Shown one piece after another: positions 11,967 to 23,649 of a DNA stretch of 64,000 bases; position 1 is the first letter of the stretch; every line of letters begins with the position of its first letter. Source of the stretch: Zea mays. Taxonomy: Eukaryota > Streptophyta > Magnoliopsida > Poales > Poaceae. The stretch lies in contig NC_050097.1 of NCBI RefSeq assembly GCF_902167145.1, positions 174,808,923-174,872,922 on the forward strand. Direction: 5' to 3'. The position numbers and the translations under genes were made by a program. The notes beneath the pieces are model-generated. The model had not been told where the DNA came from and did no database searches. It worked only from the letters and a program-made list of their open reading frames with translations.

Positions 11967-12504
11967 AAACAGAATTGGGGTTTCGGTCTCTTTCCCTGTA
12001 ACGAAGAAGCATACTTATATGCGCTAGCCCGAGGAGGTCCGCCCTCAGTATACCCGGCCTGTTGCCATACACTCGTGTATATCCAGTTATAAGGAAGGGG
12101 ATTGACCCTCAGAACTATTCTTATGTGGACTTTATTCATAAAGTTTGCGATCATTATTATCTCATCGCCCTACAGCCGGCCCTGTTGCGTAAATTAAAGG
12201 ATAAGGAATACCAGCTGGTGGACCCTATGGATGCACTACTGAAAATACCTAGCTAAGAATGTGTGCAGGTCACGACACCGGTTACTACTTATGAATCCTG
12301 GCATCCAGCCCCGATGCGTCGAGGCCATATCCCAGGGGGCCAAGAACCAAGGAAGAATTTAGTAAAAGCGCACACAACAAAAGTGGCATCTGGATAAGTT
12401 GTAATATCGCCTAGTAAGAAGAACCTGAAGAGTATCTTATGAAATCAAAGGTATATTACAACCCGCTCTCCAGCGGAACCCTCGTTTTCTCCACGCAGGG
12501 CTAG
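11967..12504. other. G2 spacer between pol and the antisense gene
   Basis: About 540 bases of non-coding element sequence lie between the integrase stop and the 3' end of the antisense gene. Both transcription units converge here. I see no confident motif beyond short AT-rich patches around 12420-12470 that could serve as polyadenylation signals for either strand. Confidence 0.5.
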
Positions 12505-15500
12505 CTACTCGTCATCAGTGGGATCCCGCTGAAAGCGCCCGACCACCGCATCCACAACGTCCTGCACGCCCTCCCGAGCAGCATCTTCAGCATCAGCCAC
12601 CAGACCCGCGATGACTGGCCCCAAGGAGACAGTCGGGTCGTGGCTCCGGAAGCATGTCAAGACATATTCTATTGCCGACCGGCAAAGTCTGCTGCCCTCG
12701 GCCTCCAAGCGGGCGCCAAGAATCTGATCCAGGCGCCAGAGGCGGTCAGCAGCAGAATCCAGCACCGGGAGTGCATCGGAGATGGGCGCTGGCCGTACCA
12801 GTGCCGGGATGGGGCTCACCCCCAACGACACTAATGTCGTGCTTGCCTCGCCGGCCTAGGCGGCGATGCGCTAGGCCCCGGCGCGTTGCTTAGCCTGGAG
12901 GTCGTCGAGTGTCTTCCGCATCACCTCCACTGCCTGGGGGCTCAAGGCCGTCTGCATCACCTAGGCAACTTGCGCTGCCCAAAACTGGCGGACCTGCTCC
13001 TCCAGAGCCCGCACTTTCTCCTCCAAACGCTTCCTCCTCTCCTCTGCCTCGAGCTCAAGCTCATCCAGCAGTTTGTTCCGCCTTGCCCACATCTCCTCCC
13101 TGAAGGCGAGGTCCCCCTCCTGCCGGGTGAGGTCAGTCGCTCGTTTCGCAAGGGAAGCTTCCCTCGCCTTTAGGCTCCCCTCGGCGCGAGCAATGTCGCT
13201 GGCCCTGTCGGCGAGCTCTTGCTGCAGCTTCTGCAACTTCGCCTCAGTCGCAGCCTACTTGTCACGCTGTTTTTCCAGCACCGTATTATAAGCTTTCAGC
13301 TTATCATGGAGCGTTGTGACGGCCTCCTCCCTTTGCTCTAAGCGTATCTCCTTCCTAGCTAGTCTTTTTTCCTTCTGGATCACCTCTTCCTCTCGGTCAG
13401 ATACCTTCTGGATGTCCTCCTTGAAGTCCTCGCGCTCCTGCTCAAACTCGGCCCGCTCCGAGGCGAAATGGCAAGACACCGCCTTAGTGCGCTCCTCCAG
13501 CTGGGTGCTCCAGTCGCCAAGGCACTGGTGCTCAGTCTCGAGCGCCTCCCATTCTCGCTGGATAGCTACCTCGGTTTCCCGGAGAACCTGGTGAGCGCGG
13601 GACAACACTTGAGGGAGGGGAGTTAGCATTCCTTCAGGTTCAACGCCAGACCGGAGTGGTCGCCTAAGGGTAACCTCCGGGGACCCTGGAGTTGGTGGCG
13701 AAACAGAACTGGACGTGCCTCCCGCTGACGGTGTATCCAACGGTGTCCCCGCCGCTAGGCCTTCAGCAGCTACTGGCAACATTGCCACCTCCGGACCCCC
13801 AGCTGGAACTCGGGAATTTGAAGGGGCTGCCCCAATGGTGGTAGGCGGATCCTGGGGATCCGACGGAGCTACCTCAGCACCAGCGCCACCCTGCACGATG
13901 GGGACAAACGCAATGGGAACCTCTTTGGCCACTACCAACGGAGGACTTGGCACCGAAACTGATGCTGAAGATGCGGTAGCCGCTGACAGATCACCGGCTA
14001 CGTCCTCAGCGGGTGTACGCTGCTGGGAACCAGACCCACCAGCAGGCACGATGACCAAAGGGGTATGAGCGCCCGCGGAAACCGAAGAAGGAGGGGCCCT
14101 GACAGGCAAAGGACGGTTCAAGATATGTCGACGTAAAGACTATGTTCGAAATGTGACATTTGGAGGAGTTTACGCTTACTTAGGGCCATGAACCTCCTAG
14201 TGGCCTTGAAAGCAAGGCGTCCGTTGTCGTTGCTGCTGCTGCCCCTGCGGTAACGACGGCCGGTCTGTCGTGAGCGGCGGTGGTGGTGGTGTCAAATCCG
14301 GAGGAGATGGCGACGAAGGACTCAGACCCCTCTGCCTGTCCTGGGCCTGAGGTTCGGCCTCCTTAGCCCCACCAGCTGTTTTCTGACGCTTCTAGGAGGA
14401 GCCCAAATCGGAGGGTGGGTCCGAGACAAAGGACCCATTGGCGTGACGCAGTCGATGTCACCTTTCTTCCCCCGACCTCCCGGCGGCGTCCGGAGTAGAA
14501 GAGCTGCATGCAGGCTCCTTGCCCTTGTCCAAAGAACTCGGGCCCACAGAAGGGACCCTAGGGGCCACATTAGCAGGCTGGGGGCCTCCAGCTAGTACAC
14601 CAGGAATGTGGATCCCCTGATGGGGGTCCCGGCCGCCGGTCTGGTGGACCGCCACACCACTCTCATCAAGGGTCGGCAGTTGGGCCAGCACCGCTGACCG
14701 CAGCGCTGGGTTGTCGCAGAGTGGCGGAATGCCCTAGGGAGGCATCAAGGATTCCAGGATAAAAGCCTCACCAGTAATCCCCCTCACGAAAATTTCTAGC
14801 TCCTCCCAGGTCAGGTCAGTCCCAGGCCCGCACAGGATCTTGCCGATGTCATTGGAGCCGGTGAACCAACAACACAAACGCGGCCTCCCCTGCAGTGGCA
14901 TGACTCGGCGCTTCAAGAAATCGCCAAGTACGTGCATTGAGATCAGGCCACCAACCGTCAGTTCCTTAACCCTATCCAGGATGGGCTTGAACTCTGGCAC
15001 GAGGCGTGGTCTTTTCCTCCACTGCTTCCGGCCGAGCCTGGGCCCATCACTCGGAAGGGCAAGACGGTCGCTGACCTTAGTACGGGCGATCACCCAGTCG
15101 TGCCGCCAGTTCTCCCACCTTGCGCCGCTAAGAGAGGCGATATAGGTCATTGACGGATCTGACCTTGTCTGGAAGTAGTAGGCCCCAACGTGGTCTTTGC
15201 CTTTCCCAGACCGCACCAACACAAAAAACTGGCGAAAGAGGGAAGTGCAAGCAGCCACTCCCACGAACACCTCACAGAAATGAACAAAGATGGCCACCTG
15301 GAGGATGGAGTGGGGCGTGAGGTGCTGGAGTTGGAGCCTGAACTCCTCCAACAGCAGCAGGAAGAACGGCGAAATCGGCAGCGTCAGCCCACATAAGAGA
15401 TAAGAGACAAAGAGCACAAACTCCCCAGCGGCAAGATCGCCGAGGGGAATAGTGCTGGCCCGGATCCTCCCGGTGAGCGCAGGCGAGCCCCATCCGAGCA

Positions 15501-15564
15501 TACGATGCACCGAATCGAGCGCCTCCTCGGTCTGGTAGTGGTCAGGGTGGACTAGCGTGGCCAT
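12505..15564 (-). pseudogene. G2 antisense gene (Transposase_28-like N-terminus, coiled-coil C-terminus)
   Basis: One frame on the - strand can be followed from an ATG at 15564 to a stop at 12505. It is broken only by scattered stops, including TAG at 14734-14736 and 13255-13257. Residues about 50-130 (LTLPISPFF, SILQVAIFVHFCE) match, from memory, the Pfam 'putative gypsy type transposon' domain (Transposase_28). A Pro/Ser/Gly-rich middle follows, and a long Glu/Arg/Lys/Ala coiled coil (about 13950-12960 on the map). The same architecture is seen antisense in G3. Extra antisense ORFs are known in Tat-lineage elements (Grande gene23 is the familiar case). Function is unknown. Introns are possible around 14140-14230 but I could not define them. 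Confidence 0.78.
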
Positions 15565-16142
15565 GGCAGCCGTGGCGGCGGAAAGCTGAGGAGCTCGAAC
15601 GCGGAGAGGCGTGGAAGGCTCGGAGATGAAGGGGCGGAGCAGTTAAGAAAGAATGCGAAAGCGAAACAACTGCGCACGGAAAACCCTACTTCAAGGGATG
15701 GCTCCTCGCATGCTCCGGAAAATCTGCATGGCGCGTGCCTAGCGCTTGAGCAACTCAGTCGCTGACAGAGGGGCTCACACTCTTAGACCCCACGGCTGAG
15801 GCGATGGTTTCCATGCGCAAGAGGAGCAAACCACCGCGCACGCTCCCACGTCGCCTCAGGGCCACCGTTGGCAGATATTCTTAACATAGTCGGGGCCGAC
15901 AGGGTGCCCCACACACGCGGGGCACGACCGAACCACCATGCGTGGGGGCCACGCGTCAGTTGCCAAGACGGGCGTGACGGTTGGAGTGGCCAGCAGCAAA
16001 CTGACAGCATGCGCGCACTAAGTTAGTACGGTGCGCGCTAGGAAGATGCCCCGATTCCTGGTCATGCAGAGCTTATGAAGGAGGTGGATTATGTTCCCAC
16101 CTGCAGGCTCGCGCCCTCCCCTGAGGTGGGCCCAGGGGCCAC
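15565..16142. other. G2 region upstream of antisense gene, with polypurine tract
   Basis: This is non-coding for the element's + strand and would contain the promoter of the antisense gene. I did not find a clear TATA box within 150 bases of the ATG at 15564. The last bases before the LTR, GAGGTGGGCCCAGGGGCCAC at about 16123-16142, are purine/G-rich and are the likely plus-strand priming site. Confidence 0.55.
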
Positions 16143-16164
16143 TGTCGGTACCTTGAAACAGGGG
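16143..16164 (+). repeat. G2 3' LTR, first 22 bp
   Basis: TGTCGG through CAGGGG matches the first 22 bases of the 5' LTR apart from two substitutions. G3 is inserted after it; AGGGG at 16160-16164 is repeated at 29891-29895. Confidence 0.93.
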
Positions 16165-16803
16165 TGTGGGGGACAGATATCCCCTGGGTCCACTAGAAGG
16201 ATAAAAGACCTCACGAAAGGCCCAGAGGCCCCATAATTCACAAGGTCATCCCCCTCGTGGGCCTGGAGGAACGACCAGTGAGACAGATCAACACAAGGTC
16301 GGGTCGGTGCAAGCCCAGTCGGCCCAACAACATCCGAACAGTAATCGCAGCAGTGACCCGACCTTCCCGCGCAGGAGCCCCGTACATCGGAACTGGGTGA
16401 AGATGAGTCGGCTGAATTATAGGGAGACAGACTCGGTTAGTTCACTATTATTCTGGCTCACGTTGTTATCATATCCATATGTAATGCCCCACGGTCGAGT
16501 ATATAAGGCCTAGGGGGAACCCCTTCAAGAAGATAGATCAACATTATTCATCACTTAGCCTCCCATCCCGCTCTTTACATTTTCTAGTGCTAGAGAGCTC
16601 CCTTGTAACTCATCGCATAAAGCATTCCAGCCAGGACGTAGGGTGTTACGCATCTCAAAGCGGCCCGAACCTGTACATCACTGTCTACTATTTCTCGTGC
16701 GCCCAGCACGAACCATCGAGCTACAGTCGGTAACATCGTCCTACTTCTAAAAAGCACCTTGGGGGGTAACCCTAGGTGTGCGGTCGGACCCGAAACACCA
16801 ACA
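16165..16803 (+). repeat. G3 5' LTR (639 bp)
   Basis: TGTGGG to CCAACA; matched almost base for base by 29251-29890. TATATAAG at 16500-16507 is the likely TATA box. The U5 end is followed by GC and then the PBS. Confidence 0.96.
16500..16507 (+). promoter_or_regulatory. TATA box of G3 LTR promoter
   Basis: TATATAAG, repeated at 29586-29593 in the other LTR. The flanks are conserved between copies. Confidence 0.8.
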
Positions 16804-16805
16804 GC

Positions 16806-16823
16806 TGGCGTGCCAGGTAGGGG
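16806..16823 (+). other. G3 primer-binding site
   Basis: TGGCGTGCCAGGTAGGGG, two bases inside the LTR end. It differs from the G2 site by a single base. Confidence 0.8.
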
Positions 16824-16849
16824 GTGTGTCATCGATCCAAGCTAGCTCA

Positions 16850-18560
16850 ATGGCCGTCACCTTCCAGCGCAAGATCATCCTCCTCCCTGGATCCATATTC
16901 TGCTTCAGTACTATCTCATCAATAGCGGATGAGGAGGGAACTCTGCATCGCCTCACGGATCCGCCAGAGAAAAAGCTTTCCTCAGGAATCTCCGAGAAAA
17001 TCGGGGCGGAGCAGGAAAAAGCGCAACCTCCAGCGCTCCTAAAAAAGATCACCTCCAGCAAGATAGGAGCCGAGAGTCCCTCAGCTCAAAGAACTCCGCT
17101 GTCCACCTCTCCGACGAGAGAATGGACGTGAATCATGAGGAGAAAGGAAGCAAAGGATCATCAAGCTGATCTTTCTGCACCTCCACCCTCAAAGGAGAAC
17201 AGAAAGAAGATCGTCGTAACAGCTACCCCATTCTACCCCGACGTCCTCTTCATCGGGAAAGTGGAGTCGTCCCCCATCTCCGACGACGAGCCGACCGCGC
17301 CCGGAGAAGAACCCCCTCAGCGGGAATCCCGCAGACAGAGAAACCGACGCCAAAATATCCGGCGACATCACGAGGCCGGAGAGCGGGACCCGGCGCAACC
17401 CGTATCGCGAGATGAGGTCACGGAGGCAGGAGAAACTCCAGAGGAACGTGTCTTCAGGGAATGAAGAAATTCCCGACGACGCGATCGTCGACGAGCTCAA
17501 GAACAGGCCGAGCAGGAGATAAAGCAACGCCGGGAAAATCCACTCTTCGGGCGCAACTTGAACCCCGACTTCGCCCAAGCCATGAACACGCCGAGTGAAG
17601 TCGGAGGGGTGCTGGATCGGATAGCCGATGGCCTCCCTCGGACTCCCAACGCCGAGGGCTATCGGAGGCTGTTCACTCAAGCAGCAAATCACCTTCTACC
17701 CCTCGCTCACCCGTCGAACGATCTACGGCACGCCATCAACAGTCACCGGGACGCGCGGAGCTCCATCAACGCCTCGCGTGAACGACGACATGAAAACGAG
17801 ATCCGTCGCCGGGAAGAGTATGACCGGGACGATGGCATCCCAGCACGGAGTCAGGCTACCAGGACCGAGTCAGCCACGGCTTCAACTAGAGGCACCACCC
17901 GGGGACGGTCGAGGCAACACGACGATCACTCCCCTCCCCGGGACAGGCAACATCATCGACGGCAGGAGGACACATGTGGAGTATCGGCACTTACTTCGCG
18001 CATCAGAGCCATTCAATGGCCCCCCTAACTTCAAGGTATCCAACGTCGACAAATATGAACCTAAGCAGGATCCAGGAGGCTGACTGGCCGTCTACACCAC
18101 CGCTGCCCGGGCAGCTGGGGCAACCGAGGACGTGATGACCGCGTACTTGCCTATTGTTCTCGGGCAAGACGCGCTACAATGGCTACGACACCTACCCCGA
18201 CACTGCATCGACGACTGGAGCGACTTCAGTCGGCGCTTTACCGCCAACTTTCAGTCTCTCTCCGATAAGCCGGTCCAACCATGGGACCTCAAATCCATCA
18301 AGCGCCGGGGGAACGAAACTCTCCGGTCATACCTCAAAAGGTTCTAGACCATGAGAAATCGCATCCCTGAGGTCGCTGAGGCAGTGGTGATCGAGGACTT
18401 CTACAGAGGATCCAATGACTCGGCCTTCGTCCGAACCATATTACAGAAAGCGCCGACTACTTTCGAACAACTGTTCCGAGAAGCCGACCTCTACATCACC
18501 ACCGACGAGCGAGCTCAGGACCTCATCGGAGGAGTAAAGCCAGCACCAGCGGCACCGCGA
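16850..18560 (+). pseudogene. G3 gag
   Basis: The likely start is the ATG at 16850 (MAVTFQRK), the first after the PBS. The N-terminal part is split into frames 16850-17131, 17135-17464 and 17558-18028. The capsid region begins with SEPFNGPPNFKVSNVDKYEP (about 18005-18065), is cut by a TGA at 18081-18083, and continues through WLRHLPRHCIDDW and FTANFQSL to a TAG at 18345-18347. The helix FYRGSNDSAF follows. At least two frameshifts and two or three stops prevent a full Gag. Confidence 0.82.
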
Positions 18561-19688
18561 CGCGACACGAATCAGCAGCCCGACAAGCGTTGGGAGAAGA
18601 GACCTCGCGAAGAAGTCCACGCCGCCGGACCACCTGCCTCTCGTGCCCGAGGAGGACCTCGAGGAGGCGAACGCACGCTAGACGACATCCTCGATGCCCA
18701 GTGCCCGTACCACAAGGACATGCGCCACACCATTCGGAACTGCAGAGACTTCAAGCACTCCGTCGAGCACGGCCGACCCTTCCAATCTCTACCTCCCCCT
18801 CCGCCGCGAGCAGGACCAGGAGAACCGCGACAACCCCAACAGCAGGAGGAGGGAGGAGGTGGAGCCTTCCCGCGTGTCGATAGAGAGGTCAATGTCATCT
18901 TCGGCGGACACGGATCACAGGAGAACAAGACACAACAAAAGCTCAACGATCGCCAGATACTGGTGGCAACTACCGGACCTCCCGCCCCATACCGATGGTC
19001 GAAGCACCCGATCACTTTCACTCGGACGGATCAGTGTCTCAACTTCGACCACCCAGGCAAATACCTGCTCCTTGTTGATCCGGTGATCCGAGAAAGCAGG
19101 GTGAAGAAGGTATTAGTGGACGGGGGGAGCAGCATCAACATCACCTTCCCCCGGACACTCCAAGGCTTAGGGGTTCACCTCAAAGAACTCCACAAGTCAG
19201 ACACTCCTTTCTTCGGCATCGTGCCAACTGAAGGAGAGTACCCGCTGGGCCACATCTACATGCCAGTCACCTTCGGAACTCTAGAAAACTACAGAACCGA
19301 GTTCCTGAGATTTGAGGTGGCGAACTTCGACTGTGGATACAACGCCATCATCGGGAGGCCCGGATTAGCGAAGTTCATGGCTATTCCACATTATACGTAC
19401 ATGATATTGAAGATGTCTGGACCGCAAGGGATCATAACTGTGCGCGCCGACTTCCAAGGCGCCGCAGAATGTTTCCGAGTGGCTATTCAGGCGACACTCT
19501 CCACCAAACCATCGGCAATTTCCTCTACACGGGCAAACTCAAAGCCTGAGAAAGACCTCGCGGTCCCCGCGAACAAAGCACAAGCCGTGACCTCTATGCA
19601 GCCGACTGAAGAAACCAAAAAGATCAACCTCAGGTTCGCTGATGAGCGCAGAACCGCCATCATCAGCTCCAGTTTGGGCGACAAATAG
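18561..19688 (+). pseudogene. G3 Gag C-terminus and aspartic protease
   Basis: This is part of an uninterrupted frame (18351-19688). It carries a basic Arg/Pro-rich linker, a CX2H...CRDFK knuckle-like motif (about 18702-18755), and the protease with VLVDGGSSINI (Asp-Gly-Gly triad near 19113-19145) and NAIIGRPGLAKF (about 19340-19377). The frame closes at a TAG (19686-19688) between protease and RT. The domain itself looks intact; the break is upstream and downstream. Confidence 0.85.
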
Positions 19689-19689
19689 G

Positions 19690-20599
19690 AAAGCGCGCTC
19701 GTCCAGTTTCTGCAAGATAACCGAGACGTATTCGCATGGCAACCTGCGGATATGCTGGGAGTCCCAAGAGAACTAGCCGAGCACAAATTGAAGGTCTACC
19801 CCCAGGCGAGGCCAATACGCCAAAAATTACGTCGCTTTACGCCCGACAAGAGAGAAGCCATCCGTGCTGAGCTGGCTCACTTGGTCGCGGCCGGATTCAT
19901 TAGAGAAGTATTACATCCTGAATGGTTGGCCAACCCTGTTCTTGTACTAAAAAAGAATAAAGTGGATTGGCGCATGTGCGTTGATTATACGGATCTCAAC
20001 AAACACTATCCGAAGGATCCCTTTGGGCTCCCTAGGATCGACCAGGTGGTGGACTCAACCGCCGGATGCTCTATGCTGTCTTTCTTAGATTGCTACTCTA
20101 GGTATCATCAGATTAGTCTGGCAAAAGAAGACGAGGAAAAACGGCATTTATCACCCCGTTTGGAGCTTTCTGCTATACCTCCATGCTGTTCGGTCTCAAA
20201 AACGCTGGAGCGACTTATCAGAGAGCTATTCAAACATGCTTAGCCGATCACTGGGGCAAGTGTGTGGAAGCTTATGTGGACGATGTGGTGATCAAGACAG
20301 AAAATTCAGAAAATTTCATTGAAGATTTATAGCTGGTTTTCAACAGTCTGCGGCGATATCGATGGAAGCTTAATCCCGAAAAATGTTTTTTCGGGGTACC
20401 AGCAGGAAAGTTACCTGGGTTTATTGTCAGCCACCGGGGAATTGAAGCTAATCTAGAAAAAATCGAAGCTATCATGAGGATGGAAGCACCACGGTCACAG
20501 AAGAAAGTCCAAAGACTTACCGGATGTATGGCAGCCCTGAGCAGATTCATATCCAGGCTAGGAGAATAAGGCTTACCATTTTATAAATTACTCAAGAAG
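19690..20599 (+). pseudogene. G3 reverse transcriptase
   Basis: The frame 19752-20243 carries WRMCVDYTDLNKHYPKDPF and SFLDCYSRYHQI. A frameshift near 20140-20160 separates it from the next block. The catalytic motif AYVDDVVIK is intact at about 20270-20296. A TAG at 20330-20332 and a TAA at about 20567-20569 interrupt the thumb and connection region. Both metal-binding Asp residues are present but the enzyme is split into several frames. Confidence 0.87.
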
Positions 20600-22872
20600 G
20601 TGGACAAATTTCAGTGGACCTCAGAAGCACAGGAAGCCCTAGACGCATTGAAAAAGTTCTTGACGACACCACCAGTGCTGAAACCGCCACGCCGAGCCAC
20701 GCCAACTCAACCAGTAGAAGATCTGCTATTATATATCTCTTGCATGACTCACGTGGTGAGCACCGCGTTGGTAGTCGAGCGAGCAGAAGAAGGACACGCA
20801 TACCCAGTACAGCACCTTGTTTATTTCATCAGCGAAGTTCTGGGTCCCTCAAAGAAGAAATACCCTCAGGTTCAAAAGCTACTGTACGCAGTACTTCTAA
20901 CTGCCCGCAAGCTTCGGCACTACTTTGATGACCACAAAGTCATAGTAGTCACTGGATTTCCAATAGGGGATATTCTCCACAACAAAGAAGCCATCGGAAG
21001 GGTAGCCAAGTGGGCCTGTGAATTGGGATCTCATGACATCGAATTTCGACCTCGCGCTGCTATCAAGACTCGAGCACTGGTTGACTTCGTATCAGAATGG
21101 ACCGAGCAACAGGTACCGGATAATCCAGAAGTCACAGAAGTATGGCAAATGTATTTCGACGGCTCATTGAAGCTGCAAGGAGCAGGTGCAGGGATCCTCT
21201 TTACTGCACCTGGGGGCGAACACCTTAGATATGCCCTTCAGTTGCTATTTCCAGCCTCTAACAACGCAGCCAAATACGAAGCTCTGATTCACGGGCTGAA
21301 CATTGCCATGTCGCTAGGCATCAAGAGATTGATGGTGTATGGAGATTCTCTAGTGGTCATAAGTCAGATAAACAAAGAATGGGATTGCTCGAATGATTCC
21401 ATGGGAAAATATTGCACCGCTGTCCGGAAACTAGAAGATAAATTTGAAGGATTGGAGTTTCATCATGTGGAGAGAGACCGCAACACAGTAGCTGATTCAT
21501 TGTCTAAGATAGGGTCCAGTCGGACTCAGGTCCCACCCGTAGTCGTTGTCCAAGAAATGCCGCACCCGAGCATTTCAGCGGACCGGATAGAAGAATGCAA
21601 TACTCTGAGCCAATCGGAATCAAATCCTGATGACTGGAGAAAGCCGATCATCAGATATATAAGGAATGAAGAGGAATCGGATGACAAAAATACAGCCGAG
21701 CGTATCGCAAGACAACCGGCTCACTATACGCTCATTGGGGACACGCTATACAAAAGGGGCGCGTCAGGAGTCCTCATGAAGTCTATTCTTTCAGATACTG
21801 GAAAGCAACTTCTAGATGAGGTCCATGCTGGGCAATGTGGAGTGCATGCAGCATCCAGGACCATGGTTGGGAAGGTCTTCAGGTCGGGTTTCTACTGGCC
21901 AACAGCAAAAAGTGACGCAGCCAAGTTAGTTCAGAAATGCGAAGCCTGCCAATACTTGTCGAAACAGCAGCATCTACCGGCACAGCAACTACAAACCATA
22001 CCCGTAACTTGGCCATTTGCATGCTGGGGGTTGGATATGATTGGACCGTTCAAAAAAGCCCAAGGAGGATACACTCATGTACTGGTCGCTATTGACAAGT
22101 TCACAAAGTGGATAGAATTCAAACCCATCGCTTCCTTAACTTCAGCTAAAGCAGTGGAATTTATACAAGACATAATATTCAGGTTTGGAATACCAAACAA
22201 CATCATCACCGACCTGGGATCCAACTTCACAAGTTCAGAGTTCTTCGACTTCTGCGAGCAAAAGGGCATTCAGATCAAATATGCCTCCGTGGCACACCCA
22301 AGAGCCAATGGGCAGGTAGAAAGAGCCAACGGGATGATATTAGATGCGCTCAAGAAGAAAGTTTCGACAAAAATGAGAAGTTCGCAAGAAAGTGGATCAG
22401 GGAACTGCCATACGTCGTTTGGAGCCTGAGAACTCAACCCAGTCGAGCCTTGCATGGAAACACTCCTTTCTTTATGGTCTATGGTTCGGAGGCAGTGCTA
22501 CCTGCTGATCTCAAATTTGGAGCACCAAGGTTGATCTTTGAAAACATAGCAGAAGCTGAGGCTACTAGGCTGGAGGATGTCGACATACTCGAAGAAGAAC
22601 GACTAAACACGGTGATTCAATCAGCACGGTATCAGCAAACTCTGAGGCGCTATCACGATAAGGCCATACGACATCGATCCTTCGCAGTGGGAGACCTCAT
22701 CCTCCGCCGAATTCTAACGGGGGAGGGGCGGCACAAATTGTCACCTCTTTGGGAAGGACCATTCATAGTAGCTAAAGTCATTCGACCTGGATCATATCGA
22801 CTCACACAGATGGATGGCACAGAAGTTGGGAACTCATGGAATATAGAACATCTCAGGAAGTTTTATCCTTAA
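20600..22872 (+). pseudogene. G3 RNase H, archaeal-type RNase H and integrase
   Basis: A 609-codon open frame (20600-22429) contains RNase H, then MYFDGSLK, NNAAKYEALIHGL and GDSLVVISQ of the second RNase H. The integrase follows, with an intact zinc finger (H-H, CEACQY) and core motifs GLDMIGPF, ITDLGSNF and HPRANGQVERANG. A frameshift near 22370-22440 separates the core from its C-terminal domain in 22450-22872, which ends in NIEHLRKFYP. In the core the residue after the second catalytic Asp is Leu where Asn is usual. Otherwise this is the best preserved part of G3. Confidence 0.88.
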
Positions 22873-22967
22873 CTATATTCAAAGAGCTATTGGGGCAGCA
22901 ATGTACTCTGTAAACCGGGAAATGCATCATCAATAAAAAAGGCTTCGGGAATTCTTCGTTTTGCGTC

Positions 22968-23460
22968 CTTACTCAAGTCGGGGTGACCACTATACCCTAT
23001 TAACGGAGCAATCGGCTTAAGTCGGCAATGACTTAAGACGGTGCAACATGCTCACGCTTACTTAACTCAGGGTGACCACTATACCCTACTAACGGAGCAA
23101 TCGGCTTAAGTCGGCAATGACTTAAGACGGTGCAACATGCTCACGCTTACTTAACTCAGGGTGACCACTATACCCTACTAATGGAGCAATCGGCTTAAGT
23201 CGGCAATGACTTAAGACGGTGCAACATGCTCACGCTTACTTAACTCAGGGTGACCACTATACCATATTAACGGAGCAATCGGCTTAAGTCGGCGATGACT
23301 TAAGACCGTGCGACATGCTCGCGCTTACTTAACTAAGGGTGACCACTATACCCTGCCAACGGAGCAATCGGTTCAGGCCGGTGATCACTATACCCCCGAC
23401 AGCGGAACGATCGATTTAAGCTGACGACAACTTAAGTTGGCACGACACATTCGGCACGTT
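22968..23460 (+). repeat. 89-bp tandem repeat array in G3
   Basis: The phrase GGTGACCACTATACC recurs at 22982, 23071, 23160, 23249 and 23338, exactly 89 bases apart. The first four intervals are nearly identical and the following 120 bases are a decaying partial copy. Each unit holds GGAGCAATCGGCTTAAGTCG and two CTTAAG palindromes. The array lies 100 bases after the integrase stop, between pol and the antisense gene. Satellite-like arrays in this position are known in Tat-lineage elements. Confidence 0.93.
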
Positions 23461-23649
23461 CGCAACTATTCATCCTAGGGCGATTTCTATGCCCCACGAA
23501 AAAATTCAAAACCATCATGATGCACTTACTTTTACGATTGTAGATACTATGGAACTCTAACAAAACAATAACAGTATTCGGTGCTGAAAAGTGTTTTCTA
23601 ACGAAACATTCAAGAACACTAACCATATACTCAAGGCATTCAGTGTTTT

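Noticed and set aside
22968..23460. CRISPR-like array
   Set aside because: The 89-bp units are contiguous tandem repeats with no unique spacers, inside a plant retrotransposon.
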